DNA from: Actinomycetota bacterium
Lineage (GTDB): Bacteria > Actinomycetota > Acidimicrobiia > Acidimicrobiales > Ilumatobacteraceae
Assembly (NCBI GenBank): GCA_030645495.1
Contig: JAUSLV010000022.1
Location: 62,001 to 126,000, forward strand
DNA length: 64,000 nucleotides
Direction: 5' to 3'
Below the pieces are notes generated by a model. That model was given only the letters and a program-made list of their open reading frames with translations. It was not told where the DNA came from and ran no database searches. Numbering within the stretch: position 1 is the first letter of the stretch; every line of letters starts with the position of its first letter. Positions 23,582 through 31,278 of this stretch are shown in pieces. The translations under genes and the position numbers were made by a program.

Positions 23582-24097
23582 TCAGTCCTGGTCGGCGCTG
23601 GTCTCGTTCATCAACAGAATCAGTCGACGGCGCGCGCGGTGCAGCCGCACTCGCACGGCGCTGGCATCGGTGCCCATCGCGGCGGCGATCTCCGCAGGTT
23701 GCAGTTCCTGCCACACCGCCAGCCGGATCAGTTCGCGGTCCTGCTCGCTGAGGCGGGCGACGGCGGCGTGCAGCCGGGCGAGTTCGAGCGGGTCGACCCG
23801 GTCGGCGAACAGGTCGGCCGCATCCATCGGCCTCAACGCGGTGAGCGTGTCGACGAGCATGGTCCGGCGCCGACGCGAGCGAGTGAGGTTGCGGGAATGG
23901 TTGCGGGTCACTCCCACCAACCAGGCACGAGGCGCGCCGTCGGGTATCTCCGCGAAGCGTCGCCACGCCGTGGTGAACGTGGCCGCCACCACGTGGTCGA
24001 CCTCGCTCTGCGTCACCAGGCCGCGTGCAGTTCGCCGCACGGCCGGCTCGTGCTCGTGGAAGAACGACGAGAAGGTGGCCTCGCGCTCGAGGGTCAC
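23582..24097 (-). CDS. ECF-type RNA polymerase sigma factor
   Basis: A protein of 171 residues. Region 2 (FSSFFHEHEPAVRRTARGLV to WLVGVTRNHSRNLTRSRRRR, about 10-75) and region 4 (LSEQDRELIRLAVWQELQPA, ASAVRVRLHRARRRL, about 110-165) are both present. Its ATG overlaps the stop of the upstream gene (ATGA at 24094-24097). No anti-sigma zinc-finger gene is adjacent, so control may come through the co-translated upstream protein. Confidence 0.88.
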   Translation of the reverse strand: MTLEREATFSSFFHEHEPAVRRTARGLVTQSEVDHVVAATFTTAWRRFAEIPDGAPRAWLVGVTRNHSRNLTRSRRRRTMLVDTLTALRPMDAADLFADRVDPLELARLHAAVARLSEQDRELIRLAVWQELQPAEIAAAMGTDASAVRVRLHRARRRLILLMNETSADQD

Positions 24098-24588
24098 CGC
24101 TCGGCCACCTCCACCAGCCCGGCGCGTGCGATGTACTCGTCGAACAGCGTGTCCTGCAGCCCCGACAGACAGTGCACCAGCCGTGCGAGACGCAGGTCGA
24201 ACGAGGGAGCGCCGAACAGGTCGGCGCGGCAGTCAGCGGGGCCCAACCGCCCGCCGTCGATCGGGAATACGGCGCGGCACCCGTCCACGTTGAGCTGCAT
24301 CCGCCGTTCGATCAGCATCCCGCACCACAACACGTCGGCGAACGAGCGCGACACCGCCGGGTTGCAGAACCGTCGGTTCCACCCGAGGTCGAGGTCGAGT
24401 TCCTCGTCGTCGACATCGAGCCCGAAGGCGATGCCCAGGCTGACCTCGGGGATGAAGCAGGCGCGACTGGCATGCTCGGCCGGTCGGCCACCACCGAAGG
24501 AGTGCAAGTACGTAGGACCCAGCGGCGCGACGTACCAATCGGATGGAGAACTCGCCACGATGATCGACCGGATCTCGTCCAACGTCAT
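24094..24588 (-). CDS. Hypothetical protein coupled to an ECF sigma factor
   Basis: A protein of 164 residues, no family recognised. It has no membrane segment. Features are a compact alpha/beta look (MTLDEIRSIIVASSPSDWYV, SLGIAFGLDVDDEELDLDLG), two Cys near the centre (NRRFCNPAV, DVLWCGML) and an LVHCLSGLQDTLFDEYIARAG helix. The only functional hint is its ATGA coupling to the sigma factor that follows. Bases 24589-24875 upstream are non-coding and hold an 11-bp hairpin and the proC promoter. Confidence 0.65.
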   Translation of the reverse strand: MTLDEIRSIIVASSPSDWYVAPLGPTYLHSFGGGRPAEHASRACFIPEVSLGIAFGLDVDDEELDLDLGWNRRFCNPAVSRSFADVLWCGMLIERRMQLNVDGCRAVFPIDGGRLGPADCRADLFGAPSFDLRLARLVHCLSGLQDTLFDEYIARAGLVEVAER

Positions 24589-24787
24589 AGTGCACCCGCC
24601 TGTGCAAGTCCCCGGCTGCTGCCCGCTCGCAGCCCCCGCGCGGAGAGTGTCCGCTTCACCCCTCCGCGTTACACGTACCACGAAGGTTTTCACAATTTCA
24701 CCACCGTCGGCGAACCGTACGGACCACCTGCCCCGGGATCGGCCCGATTCTGCCGGTTTCGCGATCTCGCCGTACCCAGTGAGAGTG

Positions 24788-24829
24788 CCGGGCGGGCGGA
24801 ACCTCGGGGAAGTCGCTTCGCCCGCCCGG
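24788..24829 (+). other. GC-rich hairpin between divergent genes
   Basis: A perfect 11-bp inverted repeat (CCGGGCGGGCG / CGCCCGCCCGG) with a 20-nt loop, 35 bases before the proC -10 box. With no T tract it may be an operator or an attenuator rather than a terminator. Confidence 0.45.
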
Positions 24830-24863
24830 TACAACCTTCCCCGACCTTCCCCGACCCGTTGCG

Positions 24864-24869
24864 TAGCCT
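24864..24869 (+). promoter_or_regulatory. -10 box TAGCCT of leaderless proC
   Basis: It ends 6 bases before the ATG at 24876. Confidence 0.6.
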
Positions 24870-24875
24870 GGCGCG

Positions 24876-25667
24876 ATGACTTCGTACCGGTTGGCAGTGG
24901 TGGGCGGCGGCAACATGGGTGCCGCGCTGGTGGGTGGGCTGCTGCACGCAGGGTGGGCGCCCTCGGATCTGGCCGTGGTGGAGGTGCTGCCCGCTCGCGC
25001 CGCCCAGCTGCGCGACCTGTTCCCCGGCGTGTCGGTCACCGACGCCACGCCCGCGTGCCGCGCCGCGCTGATCGCCGTGAAGCCGTACGACGTGCCCACC
25101 GCCTGTGCCGCGGCCGCCGCGGCCGGCGCCACACGCCTGCTCAGCATCGCGGCCGGTATCCCGCTGGCAGTACTTCAGGCCGCCGCGGGGCCGAACGTGG
25201 TGGTGGTGCGCTCGATGCCCAACACTCCGGCGCTGGTGGGCGAGGGCGCGGCGGCGATCGCCGGTGGCGCCACGGCAGGGGCCGGCGACCTGGCGTGGGC
25301 GGAAGAGATCCTCGGCTCGGTGGGCCTCGTGGTGCGGGTGCCCGAACACCAACTGGATGCGGTCACCGGCCTGGCCGGCAGTGGCCCGGCCTACGTGTTC
25401 CTCATCGCCGAAGCGCTGGTCGATGCCGGCGTGCTGGCCGGGCTCAGCCGTGCCGACAGCGAGGCGCTCACCACGCAGTTGTTGGTCGGTTCGGCGGCGT
25501 TGTTGAAGGAACGCGGCGACCCGGCGCGGCTGCGCGCGCAGGTCACCTCGCCCGGTGGCACCACGGCTGCCGGCCTGCGGGTGTTGGAGGAACACGCGGT
25601 TCGCTCGGCGCTGTTGGAGGCCGTGATGGCCGCCACTCGGCGCAGCGTCGAGCTGGGTGCGCATTGA
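24876..25667 (+). CDS. proC: Pyrroline-5-carboxylate reductase
   Basis: The last step of proline synthesis: NAD(P)H-dependent reduction of pyrroline-5-carboxylate. The protein has 263 residues, the usual length. The N-terminal Rossmann motif is VVGGGNMGAALVGGLL; VVRSMPNTPALVGEGAAAI and DAVTGLAGSGPAYVFLIAEA, then LRAQVTSPGGTTAAGL, are family signatures of the substrate-binding and dimerisation domain. A -10 box 6 bases upstream supports the start. Confidence 0.96.
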   Translation: MTSYRLAVVGGGNMGAALVGGLLHAGWAPSDLAVVEVLPARAAQLRDLFPGVSVTDATPACRAALIAVKPYDVPTACAAAAAAGATRLLSIAAGIPLAVLQAAAGPNVVVVRSMPNTPALVGEGAAAIAGGATAGAGDLAWAEEILGSVGLVVRVPEHQLDAVTGLAGSGPAYVFLIAEALVDAGVLAGLSRADSEALTTQLLVGSAALLKERGDPARLRAQVTSPGGTTAAGLRVLEEHAVRSALLEAVMAATRRSVELGAH

Positions 25668-25757
25668 TCGGGCAACCGAGGGCTTCGCGCGTATTCCCAC
25701 CTGCGGAAGAATTCTTGCTGTGACTCTTTTCTCACCGCCGCGCGTGTGCCTATTCTG

Positions 25758-25874
25758 AGGACCGGTCGAAAAGGACCACCGGCAGATTCGTCTGGCGGGT
25801 GTCGCGCTCCGCGAGGAGCTGCGCCGGAGAGGGCTGGTGCCATCGGGGGGTTGGCATCGGCCCTCTGCGTTTTT
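25758..25874 (+). ncRNA. Candidate structured RNA with intrinsic terminator
   Basis: Between proC and the next promoter lies a stretch that folds into four consecutive hairpins: GGTC/GACC (25764-25777); CCG-G-CAGA-TTCG-TCTG-G-CGG with a UUCG tetraloop (25779-25798); CTCC-GCGA-GGAG with a GNRA loop, extended by GCG/CGC (25804-25824); and a 14-bp stem AGAGGGCTGGTGCC / GGCATCGGCCCTCT (25828-25866) followed shortly by TTTTT. A TATTCT box at 25751-25756 could serve as its promoter. It matches no RNA family I know. The fold is by eye only. Confidence 0.4.
25828..25874 (+). terminator. Intrinsic terminator
   Basis: A 14-bp stem with an 11-nt loop, then GCG and five Ts at 25870-25874. It would end the candidate RNA or proC readthrough, 45 bases before the next leaderless gene. 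Confidence 0.65.
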
Positions 25875-25904
25875 CCGGCCACATCACCGGCCACGGCGCA
25901 CCGC

Positions 25905-25910
25905 TAGCCT
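25905..25910 (+). promoter_or_regulatory. -10 box TAGCCT of a leaderless gene
   Basis: It ends 9 bases before the ATG at 25920. Confidence 0.55.
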
Positions 25911-25919
25911 GCCCGCTCT

Positions 25920-26801
25920 ATGGGGCGTCGATATGACACGGTGTCGTTCCTCAGCGATCTGGGGCTGGTCGACGAGACCGTCGGGGTGGTGCACGCGATC
26001 CTGCGCGACATCGCGGCGCACGCCAGGGTGATCGACCTCACTCACCAGATCCCCGCGTACGACGTGCGTGCCGGCAGCCTGGCGCTGGCGCGCAGCATCG
26101 GTCACGTGCCCGCCGGCGTGGTGTTGGCCGTGGTGGATGCCGGCGAGCGTCGCCCGATCGCGATCGAGGTGGCCGGCGGCGAGGGCGTGCTGGTCGGCCC
26201 CGACAACGGGGTGCTCGCCTCCGCGGTGGCGATGGCCGGCGGCGCTGGTCGCGCTGTGGTGCTGAACGACCCTGCGTACCACCTGCCCAGCCCGGGCGCG
26301 GTGCTGCCGGCGCGCGACGTGTTCGCCGCGGTGGCGGGCCACCTGTGCAACGGCGTCGACCTGGCCGATCTCGGCACCGCGGTCGATGCCGATGAGTTAC
26401 TGCCCGGCGTGGTGCCGCTGCATCGCGATGCCGACGGCGGTGGCCTGCACACCGACGTGCTGTGGGTGGATCGCTTCGGCAACTGCCAGCTGAACATCGG
26501 CCCCGACGACCTCGCCCCGTGGGGCCACGCCGAGGGTGCGCGCCTGCAGCTCACCTGCGGCGACCTGCCCAACACCACCGTGCGGGTGGCGCAGCGCGTG
26601 TCGTCCGCCTACGGCCTGGGTGCGGGTTCCATCGGCCTCGTGCTCGATCACACCGGCATGCTGGCGCTCGTGCTCGAGCGCCGCTCGCTGGCCGACGAGC
26701 TGGGCCTCGGGCCGGGCGATCAGGTCACGATCGCGCCGCTGGCCGAAGGCGCGGCCGGCGCCGGTGTCGCCGTGCCGGTGACGCTGCGCCCCGCCCCCTG
26801 A
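25920..26801 (+). CDS. SAM hydroxide adenosyltransferase (DUF62)
   Basis: A protein of 293 residues of the SAM hydroxide adenosyltransferase family, which splits S-adenosylmethionine to adenosine and methionine and is related to fluorinase and chlorinase. N-terminal signatures are VSFLSDLGLVDETVGVVHAI, VIDLTHQIPAYDVRAGSLAL, GVVLAVVDAGE and VGPDNGVLASAV; DRFGNCQLNI opens the C-terminal beta domain. Nothing indicates halogenase activity. The start is supported by the -10 box. Confidence 0.88.
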   Translation: MGRRYDTVSFLSDLGLVDETVGVVHAILRDIAAHARVIDLTHQIPAYDVRAGSLALARSIGHVPAGVVLAVVDAGERRPIAIEVAGGEGVLVGPDNGVLASAVAMAGGAGRAVVLNDPAYHLPSPGAVLPARDVFAAVAGHLCNGVDLADLGTAVDADELLPGVVPLHRDADGGGLHTDVLWVDRFGNCQLNIGPDDLAPWGHAEGARLQLTCGDLPNTTVRVAQRVSSAYGLGAGSIGLVLDHTGMLALVLERRSLADELGLGPGDQVTIAPLAEGAAGAGVAVPVTLRPAP

Positions 26802-26860
26802 GCGTGGGTCGCAGGTCGGGTCGCCGGCCGGGCCGCCGGCCGGGCCGCGAACCGGGCCGG

Positions 26861-26866
26861 TAACGT
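26861..26866 (+). promoter_or_regulatory. -10 box TAACGT of a leaderless small gene
   Basis: It ends 6 bases before the ATG at 26873. Confidence 0.5.
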
Positions 26867-26872
26867 GGCGGC

Positions 26873-26956
26873 ATGCGCCCCGCGACAACGCTCACCCTCG
26901 GCCTGCTGCTGGCGGCGGTGCTGCTCTCCGGCATCATCTCGCTGCTCAGGCTCTGA
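26873..26956 (+). CDS. 27-residue single-span membrane peptide
   Basis: A very short gene, MRPATTLTLGLLLAAVLLSG plus IISLLRL, ending in TGA at 26954-26956. Almost the whole peptide is one membrane helix with a basic N-terminus. A good TAACGT box lies 6 bases before the ATG, the same arrangement as for well-established genes here. The function is unknown; single-span micropeptides often modulate membrane enzymes. It sits 38 bases before the acyl-CoA ligase gene. Confidence 0.5.
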   Translation: MRPATTLTLGLLLAAVLLSGIISLLRL

Positions 26957-26958
26957 GT

Positions 26959-26964
26959 TAGCAT
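26959..26964 (+). promoter_or_regulatory. -10 box TAGCAT with a leader
   Basis: Possible promoter of the ligase at 26995; a purine-rich ribosome site AGAGGGGG (26978-26985) follows, 9 bases before the GTG. Confidence 0.4.
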
Positions 26965-26994
26965 CACGGCGAGCGGCAGAGGGGGCCTGTAGTC

Positions 26995-28482
26995 GTGAAT
27001 CTCGCGCACATCATCGATTCGCACCCGGGCGACCGCGTCGCGATCTACAGCCGTGGGCGCCCCACCACGTACGGCGCACTGCGCGAGCAGGTCGCTCATG
27101 TGCGCGGCGGCCTCGCCACCGCGGGCCTCGGCCGCGGCGACCGGATCGCGCTGTTGTGCAGCAACGGGCGGTACTTCGTGGATCTGTACCTCGCCGCACT
27201 GGGGCTGGGTGCGGTGGTGGTGCCGCTCAACCCGGCTAGCCCGGCTCCCGAGATCGAACGCGAATTGCGCACCGTGGGCGCCACGATCGTGGTGGTCGAG
27301 CCATCGGCCGCAGCCGCGTGGGCGCACGTCGACCGGGCGCGGGTGCCCAGCGTGCGCACCGTGGTGGCCACCGAGGCCGGCACCGTGTCGTGCGACCTGG
27401 CGTTCGACGATCTGCTCGCCGGCGAGCAACTGCCGGCCATCGAGGTGCAGGCCAACGACCTGGCCGTGCTGATCTTCACCAGCGGCACCGCCGGTGCGCC
27501 GCGCGCGGCGATGCTCAGCCACGGCAACCTGCTGGCCAACATCGACCAAGGTGCGTCCACCGATGGCATCGTCGCCGCCGACGTGGTGTACGGCGTGCTG
27601 CCGGTGTTCCACATCTTCGGGCTGAACGTGGTGCTCGGGCTCAGCTTGGCTCGAGGAGCGACGGTGGTGCTGGTGCAGCGCTTCGATCCGTTCACCGCGC
27701 TGGAGACGATCGCCGAGCGCAAGGTGTCGGTGATCCCCGGCGCCCCGCCGCTGTGGCTGGCGTTCAGCCACTTCGCCGACGCCCCCGCCGACAGTTTCGC
27801 TGGAGTGCGGCTGGCGCTCACGGGTGCGGCCAAGATGCCCGAGGAAGCCACGCACCACTTGCGCGAGCGCTACGGCCTCGATCTGCGCGAGGGCTACGGC
27901 CTCACCGAGGCGTCGCCGGTGGTCACCAGCTCGGCCGGCATCGCGCCGAAGGTGGGGTCGGTGGGCAAGGTGCTGGCCGGCATGGAAGTGCGCGTGGTCG
28001 ACGAACGCGGCGACGACGCGCTGAGCGGCGACACGGGCGAGATCTGGGTGAAGGGCCCCAACGTGTTCCCCGGCTACCTCGACGATCCCGAGGCCACGGC
28101 CAAGGTGCTCACCGCCGACGGCTGGCTGCGCACGGGCGACATCGCCGTCACCGACGACGACGGCTACCTGTACCTGGTGGATCGGGCGAAAGACCTGATC
28201 ATCGTCAGCGGTTTCAACGTCTACCCGGCCGAGGTGGAAGAGGTGCTGCTCGAGCACCCCGACGTGGCCGAGGTGGGCGTGGTGGGCGTGCCGCACCCCC
28301 ACCACGGCGAAGCGGTGAAGGCGTTCGTGGTGCTCACGCCCGGGGCTGCGGCGCACGAAGACACGCTGATCGCGTGGTGCAGCGACAACCTGGCTCGCTA
28401 CAAGTGCCCGTCGAAGATCGTGTTCGTCGACGAACTGCCGCGCAACGTGAACGGCAAGTTGTTACGCCGCAGCCTCACCTGA
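26995..28482 (+). CDS. Acyl-CoA synthetase (AMP-forming, FadD-like)
   Basis: A protein of 495 residues of the ANL superfamily, which adenylates a carboxylate and passes it to CoA. The P-loop is LIFTSGTAGAPRAAMLSHGN, A5 is EGYGLTEASPVVT, A7/A8 is GWLRTGDIAVTDDDGYLYL and VDRAKDLIIVSGFNVYP, and the catalytic Lys is in PRNVNGKLLRRSL near the end. The chain length of the substrate cannot be predicted. The GTG start has a purine-rich ribosome site. Its 3' end overlaps the convergent membrane gene by 21 bases. Confidence 0.9.
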   Translation: MNLAHIIDSHPGDRVAIYSRGRPTTYGALREQVAHVRGGLATAGLGRGDRIALLCSNGRYFVDLYLAALGLGAVVVPLNPASPAPEIERELRTVGATIVVVEPSAAAAWAHVDRARVPSVRTVVATEAGTVSCDLAFDDLLAGEQLPAIEVQANDLAVLIFTSGTAGAPRAAMLSHGNLLANIDQGASTDGIVAADVVYGVLPVFHIFGLNVVLGLSLARGATVVLVQRFDPFTALETIAERKVSVIPGAPPLWLAFSHFADAPADSFAGVRLALTGAAKMPEEATHHLRERYGLDLREGYGLTEASPVVTSSAGIAPKVGSVGKVLAGMEVRVVDERGDDALSGDTGEIWVKGPNVFPGYLDDPEATAKVLTADGWLRTGDIAVTDDDGYLYLVDRAKDLIIVSGFNVYPAEVEEVLLEHPDVAEVGVVGVPHPHHGEAVKAFVVLTPGAAAHEDTLIAWCSDNLARYKCPSKIVFVDELPRNVNGKLLRRSLT

Positions 28483-29220
28483 GGCGCTGCCCTCGGCAGC
28501 GACCGGGGCGATGATCGGCCGGCGCGGGTGGGTGCTGGCCACCAAGAAGCCGGCGAACAACACCACGATGCCCACCAGCAGGGTGATCGCGAACGCTCGA
28601 TCCTTGCCCAGCCGGCCGGCGAGCGTGCCGCTGGCGCTGAGCACCAGGGTGCCGACGGCGATCAGCACGTTGCCCAGCGCCAGTTGCCGGGGGGCGGCGA
28701 TGATGCGCGGCGCGCCCAGCGACGGCACTCGGCCGCGCCACACCCGCCACGCGCTCCACAGCGCCCCAGCGATGATCACGACGGCGGCCACGCCCGAGCC
28801 GACGGCGGCCAACACTCGCGGGCCGACCCCGAACACGTTGCTGCCGGTGGGCAACTCGCCACCGGCCACGGGGGCCCGGGTGGGCGCGAACAGCACCACG
28901 CCGGCAGCGAACCCGCTGAGCAACACCAGCCAGGTTCGCACCTTGTCGCCCAGCTGCGGGCCGCCCAGCAGGTACACGGTGCCCAGCGCCAGCCACGGCA
29001 CGTTCAGCACCGCGCCGGCCAGGTAGAACAGGCGGAACGCGCCGAGGCTCCAGCCGTCGGCCTCGGCCCACCACAGCGCGAACGATCCCAGCGAGAACAG
29101 CGCGAGTGCCACCGTCCAGACCAGTTCGTGCGGTCGCCGGCGGCGCAGCCAACGGTCGAGCGTGCTGAGCGAGAACGCCAATGCGACCAAGGCGGCGGCG
29201 GCGGCGAGTGCGGCGTTCAT
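28462..29220 (-). CDS. Multi-span membrane protein, unknown function
   Basis: A protein of 252 residues with about seven hydrophobic segments from MNAALAAAAALVALAFSLST. Basic residues after the first span (RWLRRRRPHELVW) set the topology, and a periplasmic-side loop contains GGELPTGSNVFGVGPRV. I recognise no family motif; it looks like an actinobacterial DUF of unknown role. It is divergent from rex. A TACGCT box lies 9 bases before the ATG. Confidence 0.75.
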   Translation of the reverse strand: MNAALAAAAALVALAFSLSTLDRWLRRRRPHELVWTVALALFSLGSFALWWAEADGWSLGAFRLFYLAGAVLNVPWLALGTVYLLGGPQLGDKVRTWLVLLSGFAAGVVLFAPTRAPVAGGELPTGSNVFGVGPRVLAAVGSGVAAVVIIAGALWSAWRVWRGRVPSLGAPRIIAAPRQLALGNVLIAVGTLVLSASGTLAGRLGKDRAFAITLLVGIVVLFAGFLVASTHPRRPIIAPVAAEGSASGEAAA

Positions 29221-29229
29221 CGAGCCAGC

Positions 29230-29235
29230 AGCGTA
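29230..29235 (-). promoter_or_regulatory. -10 box TACGCT of a leaderless gene
   Basis: It ends 9 bases before the ATG at 29220 and lies about 30 bases from the Rex operator of the divergent gene. Confidence 0.5.
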
Positions 29236-29267
29236 GGCCGCCCGGCAGCCGCGGCGTCGTGCTGGCT

Positions 29268-29285
29268 TTGTGAACGCGTGCACGA
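29268..29285 (+). promoter_or_regulatory. Probable Rex operator
   Basis: TTGTGAACGCGTGCACGA resembles the Rex operator TTGTGAA-N6-TTCACAA: the left half is perfect and the right half matches at 5 of 7. It lies 5 bases before the -10 box of rex, where binding would block transcription of rex-hemA-hemC-hemD when NADH is low. Confidence 0.6.
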
Positions 29286-29290
29286 GTGCC

Positions 29291-29296
29291 TAACGT
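29291..29296 (+). promoter_or_regulatory. -10 box TAACGT of rex
   Basis: It ends 10 bases before the ATG at 29307. Confidence 0.55.
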
Positions 29297-29306
29297 GTCA
29301 GCCGGT

Positions 29307-29996
29307 ATGGCTCCCGAACGCACCCGTCGACGCATCCCCGATGCCACGGTGTCGCGCCTTCCCGTGTACCTGCGCCTGCTCGGCGAGCAGGGCGACGAGG
29401 GTGTCGACAGCATCTCGTCAGAGCGCTTGGCCGAACTGGCGGGCGTGAACGCCGCCAAGGTGCGCAAGGATCTGTCGTACCTGGGCAGCTACGGCACCCG
29501 CGGCGTCGGCTACGAAGTCGCCTACCTCGTGTACCAGATCCGTCGCGAACTGGGCCTCACGCACGACTGGCCGGTGGTGATCGTCGGCGCCGGCAACCTC
29601 GGCCAGGCCCTCGCCGGCTACGGCGGGTTCGGCGAGCGGGGCTTCCCCGTGGCCGGCATCGTCGACGTCGACGACAACAAGGTGGGCACGGTGATGGGCG
29701 GGGTGCGTGTGCGGCACATCGACGACCTGCCGCAGATCGTGCAGACCAAGCGGGTCAACATCGGGGTCATCGCCACGCCGGGGATGGCCGCGCAAGATGC
29801 CGCCGACCGGCTGGTGAAGGCCGGTGTCACCAGCATCCTCAACTTCGCGCCGGTGGTGCTCAACGTGCCGCACGGCATCGAGACCCGCAAGGTCGATCTC
29901 GCGGTCGAACTGCAGATCCTCAGCTACCACGAGCAGCGCCGCTCCGGCGGTGTCGGTGGCGCCGTGGGTAGCGGCCCTCGCTCGGCAACGGCGTAG
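29307..29996 (+). CDS. rex: Redox-sensing transcriptional repressor Rex
   Basis: A protein of 229 residues. The N-terminal winged helix (RIPDATVSRLPVYLRLL, LAELAGVNAAKVRKDLSYLG) is followed by a Rossmann domain (VVIVGAGNLGQALAGYGGF, VAGIVDVDDNKVG) that senses the NADH/NAD+ ratio, and the domain-swapped helix QILSYHEQ. As in Streptomyces it is the first gene of the haem cluster. An operator-like site lies in its own promoter, consistent with autorepression. A Gly/Ser-rich tail of about 15 residues is extra. Confidence 0.96.
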   Translation: MAPERTRRRIPDATVSRLPVYLRLLGEQGDEGVDSISSERLAELAGVNAAKVRKDLSYLGSYGTRGVGYEVAYLVYQIRRELGLTHDWPVVIVGAGNLGQALAGYGGFGERGFPVAGIVDVDDNKVGTVMGGVRVRHIDDLPQIVQTKRVNIGVIATPGMAAQDAADRLVKAGVTSILNFAPVVLNVPHGIETRKVDLAVELQILSYHEQRRSGGVGGAVGSGPRSATA

Positions 29997-29999
29997 AGT
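29994..29999 (+). promoter_or_regulatory. -10 box TAGAGT of hemA
   Basis: It ends 10 bases before the hemA ATG and overlaps the rex stop codon, so hemA may also be transcribed apart from rex. Confidence 0.4.
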
Positions 30000-30009
30000 T
30001 GGAAACTGC

Positions 30010-31269
30010 ATGAGCATCGTCGTCATCGGTGTGAACCACCGCACGGCTCCCATCGACTTCTTGGAGCGCGTCTCCGTGTCGGGTGACGCGCTCTGCAAGG
30101 CCATCACCGGGCTCGTCAGCCGGCAGAACATCCGCGAGGCAGCGGTGCTCAGCACGTGCAACCGCACCGAGGTGTTCGCCGTCGCCGAGAAGTTCCACGG
30201 CGCGTACGCCGACATCCGCGACTTCTTCTGCGAGTTGGGGGCGATGCCGCCCGACGAGCTGCACCCGCACCTGTACAGCCAGCACGACGAGGCGGCGGTG
30301 GCCCACCTGTTCGAGGTGGCCGCCGGCCTGGATTCGGCCGTGCTGGGCGAGAGCGAAATTCTCGGCCAGGTGCGTCATGCCTGGGAGACCGCCCAGGCCG
30401 AAGGCGGCGCGAAGGCCACGCTGAACCTGCTGTTCCGCCACGCGGTGGAAACCGGCAAGCGTGCTCGTACCGAAACCGGTATCGGCAAGCACACCGCGTC
30501 GGTCAGCCACGCGGCGGTGGAGATGGCCAACGAGCGGCTGGGCAGCCTTGCCGGTCGCAGCGTGCTCGTGGTGGGCGCGGGCGACATGGGCGAAGGCGTT
30601 GCCGTCGCCCTCGTGGGTGCCGGCGCCACCAACATCACAGTCACCAACCGCACCGAAGAGCGGGCGATGCAGCTGGCCCAGCGCGTCGGCGGCAACATCG
30701 TGCCCTTCAGCGAGCTCGGTGCCGCGCTGCGCGACGCCGATGTGCTGCTCACCTGCACGGGTGCCGGCACCTCGATCATCGATCACGAACTCGTCACGGC
30801 CGCCCGCGTCAACGTGCACACGCCGCTGCTGATCGTCGACATCGCCGTGCCGCGCGACGTCGCCGGCGACGTCGAGCAGTCACCGCACGTCACGCTGTTG
30901 AACCTCGACCACCTGCGCGACTGGGCTGCTCGCGGCCTCGCTCGCCGCGCCGACGAGGCCCAGCGGGTGCACGAGATCGTGGGCGAAGAGGTCGAGCGCT
31001 TCGGCATGGAAGTAACGGCCCGCCAAGCCGCGCCGCTGGTGGCGCAGCTGCGCGAGAAGGCCGAGAACGTACGCCTGGCCGAGCTCGAGCGGTTCGCCGC
31101 CAAGCTGGCCGCACTCGAACCCGCGCAGCGCGAGGCGGTGGAAGCACTCAGCCGTGGCATTGTCGCCAAGCTGCTGCACACCATGTCGGTGCGGTTGAAG
31201 GACGACGCCGGCAGCCCGCAGGGCGAGCGCAATGCCGCTGCCGTGCGCGAACTGTTCGATCTCGGCTGA
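30010..31269 (+). CDS. hemA: Glutamyl-tRNA reductase
   Basis: The first committed step of tetrapyrrole synthesis by the C5 route: it reduces glutamyl-tRNA(Glu) to glutamate-1-semialdehyde with NADPH. The protein has 419 residues. Catalytic Cys is in AAVLSTCNRTEVFAV (about residue 50), GESEILGQVR is the substrate-binding signature, and VLVVGAGDMGEGVAVALVGA opens the NADPH domain. A coiled-coil dimerisation domain forms the C-terminus. It lies 13 bases behind rex and just before hemC. Confidence 0.96.
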   Translation: MSIVVIGVNHRTAPIDFLERVSVSGDALCKAITGLVSRQNIREAAVLSTCNRTEVFAVAEKFHGAYADIRDFFCELGAMPPDELHPHLYSQHDEAAVAHLFEVAAGLDSAVLGESEILGQVRHAWETAQAEGGAKATLNLLFRHAVETGKRARTETGIGKHTASVSHAAVEMANERLGSLAGRSVLVVGAGDMGEGVAVALVGAGATNITVTNRTEERAMQLAQRVGGNIVPFSELGAALRDADVLLTCTGAGTSIIDHELVTAARVNVHTPLLIVDIAVPRDVAGDVEQSPHVTLLNLDHLRDWAARGLARRADEAQRVHEIVGEEVERFGMEVTARQAAPLVAQLREKAENVRLAELERFAAKLAALEPAQREAVEALSRGIVAKLLHTMSVRLKDDAGSPQGERNAAAVRELFDLG

Positions 31270-31278
31270 GCCGCGGCG

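Noticed and set aside
25828-25866. A 6C-type RNA on the minus strand, since the hairpin loop reads as a run of six C there
   Set aside because: Only one C-rich hairpin is present instead of two, and the T run is on the plus strand.
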